DNA of 64,000 nt, from positions 1 through 64,000 of the forward strand of contig JADKCK010000008.1 in the NCBI GenBank assembly GCA_016718845.1, written 5' to 3'. Below the pieces are notes generated by a model. The model was not told the origin of the DNA. It was given only the letters and a program-made list of their open reading frames with translations, and searched no databases. Both the position numbers and the translations under genes were made by a program. Shown piece by piece: positions 35,321-42,990 of this stretch. The stretch comes from Sphingobacteriales bacterium (lineage in GTDB: Bacteria > Bacteroidota > Bacteroidia > Chitinophagales > UBA2359). Position 1 is the stretch's first letter. Each line of letters starts with the position of its first letter.

Positions 35321-35361
35321 AAGTTCCTTCTATGTGCATACCATAGAAGGAACTTCGCTTT
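35321..35361 (+). terminator. Intrinsic terminator after phoH
   Basis: AAGTTCCTTCTATG pairs perfectly with CATAGAAGGAACTT around TGCATAC, followed by CGCTTTT. Confidence 0.85.
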
Positions 35362-35401
35362 TGTCCAATTATGCCTATTAACACCATACACCAAAGCCTG
35401 C

Positions 35402-35484
35402 GCCTGCCCCGCTTGACGCGGTAAATGTCTTTTTTGGGGGTGATGTTTGGCTTACCCAAAGTTGACTAGTTGCTGGCACCCCCA
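35402..35484 (+). repeat. Two-hairpin dispersed element, copy 3
   Basis: Plus-strand copy with the conserved CCCCGCTTGACGCGG, ATGTCTTTTTTGGGGGTG, TTTGGCTTACC, a middle nearly identical to copy 5 (GTTGACTAG), and GCTGGCACCCCCA. It lies between phoH and purC. Confidence 0.9.
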
Positions 35485-35571
35485 AAGCACTGTTTGCGCA
35501 TCACCAACAAAAAAACACCCCAACACAAACACAACAAGCCACAAAACACCCCATTTTTAGCAAATTTATTG

Positions 35572-35579
35572 TACCTTTG
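35572..35579 (+). promoter_or_regulatory. -7 element TACCTTTG before purC
   Basis: A perfect box 51 bases upstream of the purC ATG; no clear TTG at -33. Confidence 0.5.
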
Positions 35580-35630
35580 TGGCTTAATTTTTACACATCA
35601 CCATATACATAAACTATTCATTTCTGTTCA

Positions 35631-36545
35631 ATGAATTGCTTAACAAAACTCTCTCACCCCAGTTTTCCAACCTTACACAGCGGCAAAGTACGCGATAGTT
35701 TGCGCTTCGACGAGCATAGCCGCCTCATTGTTGTCACCGACCGCATATCGGCATTTAACCTAAAAATCAAAACGCCCATTCCGCACAAAGGCGCAGTTTT
35801 AACGGCAATTGCCAATTTTTGGTTTTCGCAAACCCAACACATCATACCCAACCACATCATCCGCCAAATAGACCCCAACATTACTTTGGTAAAAGAAGCC
35901 CAACCTATTAAGGTAGAAATGGTTGTGCGGGCTTACCTTACCGGCTCGATGTGGCGCGGATACCAAGACGGACAACGCACTTTTAGCGGCGTAAGCGTAC
36001 CCAACGGCATGCAACAAAACCAAGCCTTTCCAACACCCATTATCACCCCAACCACCAAAGACGATTTCGACACCGAAGTCGACGAACAAATGATTATAGA
36101 AAACGGTTTGGCATCGCCTCAAATCTACGAACAAATGAAACAAGCAAGCCTTGCTTTGTTCGGCTTTGGCAGCCAATACCTTGCCCAACGTGGTATTATT
36201 TTGGTAGATACCAAATACGAATTTGGTTTGTTAAACGGTCAGCTTATACTGATTGACGAAATACAAACACCCGACTCGTCGCGCTTTTGGCGCACCACCG
36301 ACTACCAAGCCAACCCACAAACCGCCGAACAAATAGACAAAGAATTTTTGCGCCAATGGCTACTTAAAAACACCATAAACGGCGAAATACCCACCACCTT
36401 GCCCGATGAAATTGCCAACGAAACCAGCCGACGCTACCAAGAAATCTACCAAATTATAACAGGCACCCCCTTTGTGCCTCCACAAGGCGATATCATGGAA
36501 CGCATCAACCAAAACTTGCAAAAACTGCTCGATAACACCATTTAA
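35631..36545 (+). CDS. purC: Phosphoribosylaminoimidazole-succinocarboxamide synthase
   Basis: 304 residues. SAICAR synthase joins aspartate to CAIR with ATP in purine synthesis. GKVRDSLRFDEHSRLIVVTD is the N-terminal ATP loop and IKVEMVVRAYLTGSMWRGY is family signature one. TKDDFDTEVDE, and VDTKYEFGLL with ILIDEIQTPDSSRFW (signature two), complete the site. The length matches the longer eukaryote-like PurC subtype rather than the about 240-residue form. The next gene on the strand is purB, 109 bases on, which uses a later product of the same pathway, so they form a purine pair. Confidence 0.97.
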   Translation: MNCLTKLSHPSFPTLHSGKVRDSLRFDEHSRLIVVTDRISAFNLKIKTPIPHKGAVLTAIANFWFSQTQHIIPNHIIRQIDPNITLVKEAQPIKVEMVVRAYLTGSMWRGYQDGQRTFSGVSVPNGMQQNQAFPTPIITPTTKDDFDTEVDEQMIIENGLASPQIYEQMKQASLALFGFGSQYLAQRGIILVDTKYEFGLLNGQLILIDEIQTPDSSRFWRTTDYQANPQTAEQIDKEFLRQWLLKNTINGEIPTTLPDEIANETSRRYQEIYQIITGTPFVPPQGDIMERINQNLQKLLDNTI

Positions 36546-36654
36546 GGTCTTTTAAAGGCTTATTTAGCCTTTACTCTCTACAAAACCCTTACTTTCTTTT
36601 TAGCACATTACGCACCAAATAACTTATCACTCTCTTATCTACTCCTTACTTTCC

Positions 36655-38019
36655 ATGCAAATTTCGCCCTTAGATAGCCGCTATGCCGACCGGTTAGAGC
36701 GCGTAGCCTATTATTTTTCGGAAGAAGCCCTGATGCGGTCGCGTTGCGAGGTAGAATTGCGGTACGTATTAGCACTCAACCAAACAGGCTTGTTCGAGGC
36801 ATTGAGCAAAACCGAACTCGAAAACATTAACGATTGCCTATCGTATTTCTCCGATGCCGATTATCAACGCATAAAAGCCATCGAAAGCACCACACGCCAC
36901 GACGTAAAAGCCTGCGAAATATTTTTGCGCGAGCGCACCCAATTACAAAACGAAAACTTATTGCATTTTGCACTGACCTCCGAAGATGTAAACAACTTAG
37001 CCTATACCTTTTTGCTCCGCGATTATTGGCAAAATACCCAAATGCCGCAACTAAAACAGCTCATAGAAAAACTATGTGCTTTGGCAGAACGCTGGAAAAC
37101 CATTCCTTTTCCGTGCCGCACACATGGGCAAAAGGCATCGCCAAGTACGGCAGGCAAAGAGTTAGCCGTGTTTATCAATCGCCTATTACGCATCTACGAA
37201 CAGTTAAAAAATTTCCGATTTTCGGGCAAAATTAACGGTGCTGTGGGCAATTATTCGGCTATGTTAGCGGCTTTTCCAAACTACGATTGGTTATCGTTTG
37301 CCCACCAATTTTTGCAACAAAACCAATTAACACCCAACATTGCTACCACACAAATAGAAGACCACGACACTTGGGCAACTTACTTTAATCTTACGCGCCA
37401 AGTAAATAATATTGTAATGGATTTGGATACCGATTGTTGGCTGTACATTTCGTATGACCTTTTCTCGGAAAAAGCCAACGCCAACGAAGTAGGTTCGTCG
37501 ACAATGCCACACAAAGTTAACCCCATTAACTTTGAAAACAGCGAGGGCAACCTATCTATAGCCAATAGTTTGCTAACTCTTTTGTCGGACAAACTTTGCC
37601 GCTCGCGTATGCAGCGCGACTTGTCGGACAGCACCGTACAACGAAACATTGGCGTGGCAATGGGGCATGGCTACTTGGCTATTGCCGAAACTATGCGCGG
37701 TTTGGATAAACTGCAAATTAACGAACAACGCTGCCTAAACGAACTAGCCGACAGCCCCGAACTACTAACCGAACCTATCCAAACGATATTAAAAACGGTT
37801 GGCATTAAAGACCCCTACACCTTGCTCAAAAACGCATCGCGGGGGCAGCGCCCTAGCCGTCAATCGCTACTCGATTTGGTCAACACCTTGCCTATTGATG
37901 CTACCGTAAAACAACGCATTGAGCAACTTACACCCGCTAATTATATTGGCGATGCCGTGCGCATTTGCGATTTGGTGTTGCAACAAGCCATAGCAATTAC
38001 TTCATCTGCCAAACAATAG
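36655..38019 (+). CDS. purB: Adenylosuccinate lyase
   Basis: 454 residues of the E. coli-like subtype (456 in E. coli). It cleaves fumarate from SAICAR and from adenylosuccinate. The fumarase-superfamily signature SSTMPHKVNPINFENSEGN (about 282-300), with the catalytic Ser in the flexible loop, is intact. The general acid His lies in FPCRTHGQKASPST. DVKACEIFLRER and HFALTSEDVNN mark substrate-binding regions. The ATG at 36655 opens the conserved MQISPLDSRYADR. It is the second gene of a purC-purB unit; no terminator is visible after it, only dispersed element copy 4. Confidence 0.97.
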   Translation: MQISPLDSRYADRLERVAYYFSEEALMRSRCEVELRYVLALNQTGLFEALSKTELENINDCLSYFSDADYQRIKAIESTTRHDVKACEIFLRERTQLQNENLLHFALTSEDVNNLAYTFLLRDYWQNTQMPQLKQLIEKLCALAERWKTIPFPCRTHGQKASPSTAGKELAVFINRLLRIYEQLKNFRFSGKINGAVGNYSAMLAAFPNYDWLSFAHQFLQQNQLTPNIATTQIEDHDTWATYFNLTRQVNNIVMDLDTDCWLYISYDLFSEKANANEVGSSTMPHKVNPINFENSEGNLSIANSLLTLLSDKLCRSRMQRDLSDSTVQRNIGVAMGHGYLAIAETMRGLDKLQINEQRCLNELADSPELLTEPIQTILKTVGIKDPYTLLKNASRGQRPSRQSLLDLVNTLPIDATVKQRIEQLTPANYIGDAVRICDLVLQQAIAITSSAKQ

Positions 38020-38095
38020 CAAAAGTGTATCATCTGCCCTAATTTGATACATATCTTGAAAAGTGATAATTGGTATACTTGCGCTTAATTGCTAT

Positions 38096-38174
38096 GGGGG
38101 TGCCAAAGGCTGCGCAAATAGGGTAAACCAATCATCACCCCCAAAAAAGACATATTCCGCGTCAAGCGGGGCAA
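38096..38174 (-). repeat. Two-hairpin dispersed element, copy 4
   Basis: Minus-strand copy: GGGGGTGCC at 38096, a divergent middle (with TGCGCAAATAGGGTAAACC), ATCACCCCC, then AAAAAAGACAT and CCGCGTCAAGCGGGG. It lies between purB and the DedA-like gene. Confidence 0.9.
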
Positions 38175-38307
38175 GTACTGGTTAGTTAAAAAATAACTAA
38201 TGCGAAATAGACGATTACGACTTACTTAAGTCGGCATCAAAATAATAAAACGCAGGTAGCCGATATACTTGCATTAAAAATCACTATTCAATATAAATTA
38301 ATATATC

Positions 38308-38760
38308 ATGGATTGGTCAGCTTATGGTTATGCAGGCTTATTTGTCAGCTCGTTTATATCCGCAACAGTTTTACCAATGAGTTCGGAGGTGGTTTTTAGT
38401 GCTTTTGTTGTTGGTAAGTTTAATTTATTATATTGTGTACTTTGGGCATCGTTAGGCAACTTTTTAGGCGGCATGACAGGCTACTACTTGGGCTGGCTTG
38501 GGCGCTGGGATTGGATTGAACGCTACTTAGGCGTAAAACATGCCTCGGTAGAAAAATGGCGTGGTTTTTGTGAAAAATATGGCATACTTTTGGCTTTTTT
38601 TTGTTGGTTGCCTTTTATCGGCGACCTGTTTTGCGTGGCATTGGGTTTTATAAAAGCCAATGTTTGGCAAGCGTCGGCAGGTATGCTTTTGGGCAAAATG
38701 GCACGCTATACGGTATTAGGTTATTTATTGAGTAAGTATGGTATGGGGATACTTCAGTAA
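38308..38760 (+). CDS. YqaA/DedA-family membrane protein
   Basis: 150 residues with about four hydrophobic segments and the VTT/SNARE-associated (DedA) core: FISATVLPMSSEVVFSAFVV near the start, and GGMTGYYLGWLGR and LPFIGDLFCVALGF farther on. The small size and single core place it with YqaA-type members. DedA-family proteins act in the inner membrane as lipid scramblases or flippases (undecaprenyl phosphate recycling in some). The exact substrate here is unknown. The ATG at 38308 opens MDWSAYGYAGLF. It is followed 63 bases later by queG, with no terminator between. Confidence 0.88.
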   Translation: MDWSAYGYAGLFVSSFISATVLPMSSEVVFSAFVVGKFNLLYCVLWASLGNFLGGMTGYYLGWLGRWDWIERYLGVKHASVEKWRGFCEKYGILLAFFCWLPFIGDLFCVALGFIKANVWQASAGMLLGKMARYTVLGYLLSKYGMGILQ

Positions 38761-38823
38761 ACTTTAGTCTGTCCGCTTTAGTCTAAAAATACAAATTTTT
38801 CAAAAAATTTAAAACTACACCCT

Positions 38824-39753
38824 TTGAATGCTGCTTATCTAATCAAACAAGAAGCCTACCGTTTGGGGTTTTCGTATATAGGCATATCAAAAGCAGCTTT
38901 TTTGGAAGACGAAGCTCCGCGTTTAGACGATTGGCTACAACGCCATTACAATGGGCAGATGAGCTATATGGCTAATCATTTTGATAAACGCCTTGACCCA
39001 CGTTTGCTGGTCGAAGGGGCAAAATCGGTGGTTAGCTTGTTGTACAACTACTATACCCCGCACACACAAACCGACCCATCTGCCCCCAAAATATCGCGCT
39101 ATGCCTACGGTGTTGATTATCATTTTGTGGTAAAAAACAAACTAAAAGAACTGCTGCATTTTATCCAAACAACTATTGGCGAAGTGGGCGGGCGATGCTT
39201 TGTAGACTCGGCACCTGTGATGGAACGCGCTTGGGCAAAAAAAAGCGGTATAGGCTGGATTGGCAAAAACTCGTTGTTGATAACACCCAAATCAGGCTCT
39301 TTTTTCTTTTTGGCAGAGTTAATCATCGACCTTGACTTGCCACCTGACTCGCCGATAAAAGATTATTGCGGCACCTGCACACGCTGCATAGATGCTTGCC
39401 CAACCAATGCCATTTTGCCCAACAAAACGGTAGATGGCAGTCGGTGTATATCGTATTTTACCATAGAACTAAAAGAAGCCATACCCAACAACATGGCAGG
39501 CATGTTTGACAATTGGATGTTTGGTTGCGATACTTGCCAAACGGTATGCCCTTGGAACCGCTTTGCCACACCGCACAACGAACCACAGTTTAACCCACAC
39601 CCCAATTTACTAAACATGACCGCCAAAGAATGGACAGAAATAACCGAAGATATTTTTAACACATTGTTTAAAAATTCGGCGGTTAAACGCACCAAATTTG
39701 CAGGATTAAAACGCAATATTGCTTTTTTAAACCCTAATAAAAGTAGTTTTTAG
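38824..39753 (+). CDS. queG: Epoxyqueuosine reductase
   Basis: 309 residues from a TTG (38824); an ATG at 38828 is out of frame. QueG reduces epoxyqueuosine to queuosine in the wobble position of tRNAs and needs cobalamin and two 4Fe-4S clusters. Cluster motifs are CGTCTRCIDACPTNAI and CDTCQTVCPWN, the latter within FGCDTCQTVCPWNRF. SAPVMERAWAKKSGIGWIGKNSLLI holds the catalytic/cobalamin-binding region. The length matches the short Bacteroidota form without HEAT repeats at the C-terminus. Other queuosine genes are not adjacent. Confidence 0.95.
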   Translation: MNAAYLIKQEAYRLGFSYIGISKAAFLEDEAPRLDDWLQRHYNGQMSYMANHFDKRLDPRLLVEGAKSVVSLLYNYYTPHTQTDPSAPKISRYAYGVDYHFVVKNKLKELLHFIQTTIGEVGGRCFVDSAPVMERAWAKKSGIGWIGKNSLLITPKSGSFFFLAELIIDLDLPPDSPIKDYCGTCTRCIDACPTNAILPNKTVDGSRCISYFTIELKEAIPNNMAGMFDNWMFGCDTCQTVCPWNRFATPHNEPQFNPHPNLLNMTAKEWTEITEDIFNTLFKNSAVKRTKFAGLKRNIAFLNPNKSSF

Positions 39754-39780
39754 TTTTTTTAAAACTTTTTTTGTCATTTT

Positions 39781-39813
39781 TTGTAGTATTTTGCTATTTT
39801 TAGTGTATATTTG
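39781..39813 (+). promoter_or_regulatory. Promoter TTG-N22-TATATTTG upstream of 39943
   Basis: TTG at 39781-39783 and TATATTTG at 39806-39813. It would start transcription near 39820, with a leader of about 120 bases. Confidence 0.6.
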
Positions 39814-39942
39814 CGCGGTGTTTAGGAAATCTTTATGGTAATACGCTTTTTTTTTGATTACAAGCAACCTTTTAACGTTGTTTTGCGTCTACTATAACAA
39901 ACTAATACATCACTCATTCTATAAATAGAAAACAAAAAAACC

Positions 39943-40446
39943 ATGAAATACTATTCGATATTTTTCGTTTGTTTATGGGCATTTGTAATGCATCTTGCCA
40001 TAGCAGGCGAACAAGGGCAAGAAAGTGCTGGTAAACAAAAACCACAACCACAAACAAAACAAGATATTTCGCCTATAGCCCGCCTGCAAAGCAAATCGGC
40101 TTCTGAGAGCATTATCCACAACAAATATTTTCAATCGAGCCCTACCGACTGCGATTTTACCGAGTTGGAAGAGAAAATGATGCTTTACTACGAAAACAAA
40201 CCGGGCTACAAAATTACACAACACCAAGTTATACCCATCGAGAAAAAAGTAACCGACCAATCTATTTACTACTACGGTTTTTACGAAATTAGGGGGCTTA
40301 ACAACGGATGTCCATTTGGACCTATGCGCAAATTGTACCTAATTAGCTGTAAAAGAACCCGCGACAACGGCTGGCATACCGATGTGGAATTATGGGACTA
40401 TACAACCGCTGAACTACCACGTACCCAAGATACTTACTTTTTTTAA
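39943..40446 (+). CDS. Hypothetical secreted protein
   Basis: 167 residues with a signal peptide (MKYYSIFFVCLWAFVMHLAIAG, cut after AIA-G). A Gln/Lys-rich low-complexity segment (about 25-50) is followed by an acidic-basic globular part with Cys near 69, 122 and 135 (SPTDCDFTELEEKM, NNGCPFGPM, LISCKRTRDNGW) that could form disulfides. No domain is recognised. It lies 30 bases upstream of ogt, probably in one transcript from the promoter at 39781-39813. Functional linkage is not apparent. Confidence 0.7.
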   Translation: MKYYSIFFVCLWAFVMHLAIAGEQGQESAGKQKPQPQTKQDISPIARLQSKSASESIIHNKYFQSSPTDCDFTELEEKMMLYYENKPGYKITQHQVIPIEKKVTDQSIYYYGFYEIRGLNNGCPFGPMRKLYLISCKRTRDNGWHTDVELWDYTTAELPRTQDTYFF

Positions 40447-40475
40447 ACACCAAGAAAAAATAAATACCTATTTGT

Positions 40476-40970
40476 ATGGCATTGGCAATTAAAAATAAAG
40501 TAGCAATTGTAGGCAGTACCACTTTATCTACCCCATTAGGTACGGCAACTATTGCTACTACCTCAAAAGGTATTTGTAAAGTAGCGTTAAACGAAGCAAC
40601 AATTTCGCCCAGCTTTAACGAAAACCACCCGTATTTACAGCAATGTAAAACGGAGTTAGAAGAATATTTTGCCCACAAACGCACCAATTTTGACGTACCT
40701 ATAGATGTATCGTTTGGTACGCCTTTTATGCAACAAGTGTGGGAACAGTTGTTGGCAATTCCGTATGCACAAACAAGTACTTATGGCACGGTGGCAAAGC
40801 GCCTAAAAAACGACAAAGCCATGCGAGCCGTTGGTATGGCTTGCGGACGCAACGAATTGTGGATTGTTGTTCCATGTCACCGCGTAATTGGTAGCAGCGG
40901 CAAACTAACAGGTTATGCTGGTGGTTTAGCTATAAAAGAGTGGTTGTTGACACATGAAATAAACAAATAA
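40476..40970 (+). CDS. ogt: Methylated-DNA-protein-cysteine S-methyltransferase
   Basis: 164 residues. The suicide DNA-repair protein takes the methyl group of O6-methylguanine onto Cys134 in IVVPCHRVIG. The helix-turn-helix Arg finger is in AKRLKNDKAMRAVGMACGRN, and GKLTGYAGGLAIKEWLL closes the domain. There is no Ada-type N-terminal zinc domain, so it is Ogt/MGMT-like. A second alkylation-repair gene, tag, lies 8 kb away. The ATG at 40476 follows the upstream gene by 30 bases. Confidence 0.95.
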   Translation: MALAIKNKVAIVGSTTLSTPLGTATIATTSKGICKVALNEATISPSFNENHPYLQQCKTELEEYFAHKRTNFDVPIDVSFGTPFMQQVWEQLLAIPYAQTSTYGTVAKRLKNDKAMRAVGMACGRNELWIVVPCHRVIGSSGKLTGYAGGLAIKEWLLTHEINK

Positions 40971-41090
40971 AAAGTAGGAGATTAAAATCACCTGCCGAAT
41001 TAACTACATTTATTTTTTAACACCAAATACTCACAAATTTGTGTATTAGTGAGTTGGCGGTTACTATAGAAACCACACATAAAAATAAAA

Positions 41091-42005
41091 ATGCCAGTAC
41101 CAGACTTTCAAAAATTCTTTTATCCAATTCTGAAATTTAGTTCAGACCAAAAAGAACATTCGTTAGACGAAGTTCGGGAACTTTTGACCAATCATTTTTC
41201 ATTGACAGCCAAAGATAAATCAGAACGAGTTCCCAGCGGTGTTCAAACGAAATTTGACAACCGAATTTATTGGGCAAAAAGTTACTTTAACAAAGCAAAA
41301 CTCATAGAAAACACAAAACGTTCACATTATAGAATTACGGAACGTGGACTTAAATTCTTGCAAAACTTCACTTCCGACATTTCAATAAATGACCTAAGAA
41401 CTATTTCAGAGTTCAGAGAATTTAGTAATGGAATTGCAACAACAGACGAACAAAACCCAAATGTTTCAAACACGACTGAAACAAGAACACCGTTGGAAAA
41501 ACTTGAAGAAAGTTATCAATACATAAAACAAGAATTAGCTTCTGACCTTTTAGAAAAAATTCGTGGAAACACTTGGCAATTTTTTGAAGACTTAGTTATT
41601 GACCTAATGGTAAAAATGGGTTACGGAGGTTCACGAAACAAAGCAGGTGAGTCAATCAAAAGAACAAATGATGAAGGAATTGACGGAATAATAAATCAAG
41701 ACAAATTAGGCTTAGACGTGATTTATCTACAAGCAAAATTGTGGAAAGAAGAAACAACGATTGGACGACCAGAAATTCAAAAATTTGTCGGGGCATTACA
41801 CGGAAAAAGAGCGAAAAAGGGCGTTTTTATTACTACAAGTTCTTTTGCTAAAACTGCTATTGATTATATTAAATCCATTGACCCAAAAGTTATTCTCATT
41901 GACGGAAAAACTTTGACAGACTTAATGATAGAATACAACGTTGGGACAACACCAATAGAAACGTATCAAATTAAAAAAATTGACTTGGACTATTTTGAAA
42001 AATAA
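41091..42005 (+). CDS. Mrr-type restriction endonuclease
   Basis: 304 residues. The N-terminal winged-helix Mrr_N domain (about 3-95: FFYPILKFSSDQKEHSLDEV, VQTKFDNRIYWAKSYFNKAK, YRITERGLKFL) is followed by the Mrr catalytic PD-(D/E)xK domain: FFEDLVIDLMVKMGYGG, NDEGIDGII (Asp198) and VIYLQAKLW (Gln214-x-Lys216). Mrr enzymes are type IV restriction nucleases that cut methylated DNA. There is no methyltransferase next to it, in line with type IV action. Its codons favour AAA, GAA and ACA more than the neighbours and it lies at the edge of an accessory patch, so acquisition by transfer is likely (inference). The active site looks intact. Confidence 0.92.
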   Translation: MPVPDFQKFFYPILKFSSDQKEHSLDEVRELLTNHFSLTAKDKSERVPSGVQTKFDNRIYWAKSYFNKAKLIENTKRSHYRITERGLKFLQNFTSDISINDLRTISEFREFSNGIATTDEQNPNVSNTTETRTPLEKLEESYQYIKQELASDLLEKIRGNTWQFFEDLVIDLMVKMGYGGSRNKAGESIKRTNDEGIDGIINQDKLGLDVIYLQAKLWKEETTIGRPEIQKFVGALHGKRAKKGVFITTSSFAKTAIDYIKSIDPKVILIDGKTLTDLMIEYNVGTTPIETYQIKKIDLDYFEK

Positions 42006-42171
42006 CAGCCGCTAACATCGATTTGGCAATATAGCGGATGAAATGCTTTTATGAAACATTTGTTTAAGGTTCAACAGTTGGAATTCTATTGAACTTTTAT
42101 ACTAAAAATCCGCCACATCGCCAATACGTAAACCGTTTTGCCTCATTCCATCAGAAAAACAGTACTAAAAA

Positions 42172-42393
42172 ATGTATAAGACAATAGACATAGACCGAAT
42201 TAATCTTACTCTTATGGGAGTACAATTTACTGACCTGAAAACATTGGAAAGTACTGCAAATGCTATTGGAAGTAATATGTTTGAAGGTTTTGAGCCAACC
42301 CCAAAAGGAATTGCAATTATTAGGGATTATGTAATTGGGGAAATTACTTTTGCGGAATTTATAAAGTTTGCAAAAGAAAAAGCGTATGTCTAA
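42172..42393 (+). CDS. VbhA-like antitoxin of a Fic toxin
   Basis: 73 residues. SNMFEG at 34-39 fits the inhibitory motif (S/T)xxxE(G/N) of class I Fic inhibitors such as VbhA, in which the Glu occupies the ATP-binding pocket of the Fic toxin. The context is also typical of this family: a preceding helix, then FEPTPKGIAIIRDYVIGEITFAEFI. Its stop overlaps an ATG (42386) that opens MSNYYKYYAQDN, the kind of N-terminus seen in Fic proteins, but this frame stops after 13 codons. So an antitoxin without a working toxin remains. It may still silence a Fic protein elsewhere. Confidence 0.75.
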   Translation: MYKTIDIDRINLTLMGVQFTDLKTLESTANAIGSNMFEGFEPTPKGIAIIRDYVIGEITFAEFIKFAKEKAYV

Positions 42394-42427
42394 TTACTAC
42401 AAATACTATGCACAGGACAATAAATAG
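42386..42427 (+). pseudogene. 5' stump of a Fic-family toxin gene
   Basis: The ATG at 42386 overlaps the antitoxin stop by eight bases, the arrangement expected for an antitoxin-Fic operon. Its 13 codons encode MSNYYKYYAQDNK, which resembles the start of Fic proteins (short aromatic start before the DNxYCYPGxxVLxNK segment). TAG follows and there is no Fic domain (no HPFxxGNGR) up to the next gene at 42549. In a shifted frame, 42423-42476 reads SDIKTLTNLFFELINE, which could be the last codons of the lost gene. The likeliest history is an internal deletion. Confidence 0.5.
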
Positions 42428-42548
42428 TGATATAAAAACATTAACCAATTTATTCTTTGAACTAATCAATGAATAAATAAATAACAAAGTATCACAAAAG
42501 GATTGCCATTGATTGTTACTTAAAGCACTCTAACAAATAATATTTTCT

Positions 42549-42944
42549 ATGGATTTACAAACTGCCGAAAAGCACATATATACTGGTTATATAGCAGGTT
42601 TTGTATCTGCTATAATAACTTTTTTAATTATACTACTATCTGCAAGCGGAAACGACCTAGGGTATCATCTGGATTGGTGGAGTTTGTTAGATGTGTTTCT
42701 TATGGTAGGATTGTCTTTGGGTGTTCGAGAAAAAAGTAGAGTTTGTGCTGTATTAATGCTTATTTTTTATTTATTTAGCAAAGGAGTTATGATTGTCGAA
42801 ACTGGTAAATTATCAGGCATGGGGGCTGGTACATTTATTTGGATATATTTTTTTGCACAAGCTATTAGAGGTACATTTGCATACCAAGACTTTTATGCCG
42901 ATGCAGAAAATGAAAAAGAAGACGACCTTCCGATTATATATTAA
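42549..42944 (+). CDS. Small integral membrane protein, unknown
   Basis: 131 residues with four hydrophobic segments: YIAGFVSAIITFLIILLSA (about 14-32), WWSLLDVFLMVGLSLGV, VCAVLMLIFYLFSKGVM and GAGTFIWIYFFAQAI. The C-terminus is acidic (DAENEKEDDLPIIY) and probably cytoplasmic. It resembles uncharacterised four-helix membrane proteins that are often scattered in Bacteroidota genomes. The nearest neighbours are the Fic remnant upstream and, beyond a terminator, a convergent dynamin-like gene; no function can be inferred. Confidence 0.8.
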   Translation: MDLQTAEKHIYTGYIAGFVSAIITFLIILLSASGNDLGYHLDWWSLLDVFLMVGLSLGVREKSRVCAVLMLIFYLFSKGVMIVETGKLSGMGAGTFIWIYFFAQAIRGTFAYQDFYADAENEKEDDLPIIY

Positions 42945-42947
42945 TAC

Positions 42948-42985
42948 AAAAAACGCCCAACAAATTATTTGTTGGGCGTTTTTTT
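42948..42985. terminator. Bidirectional terminator between convergent genes
   Basis: AAAAAACGCCCAACAA pairs with TTGTTGGGCGTTTTTT across a TTATTT loop region, with T tract on plus and A run (T on minus) on the other side. Confidence 0.9.
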
Positions 42986-42990
42986 GTGTT

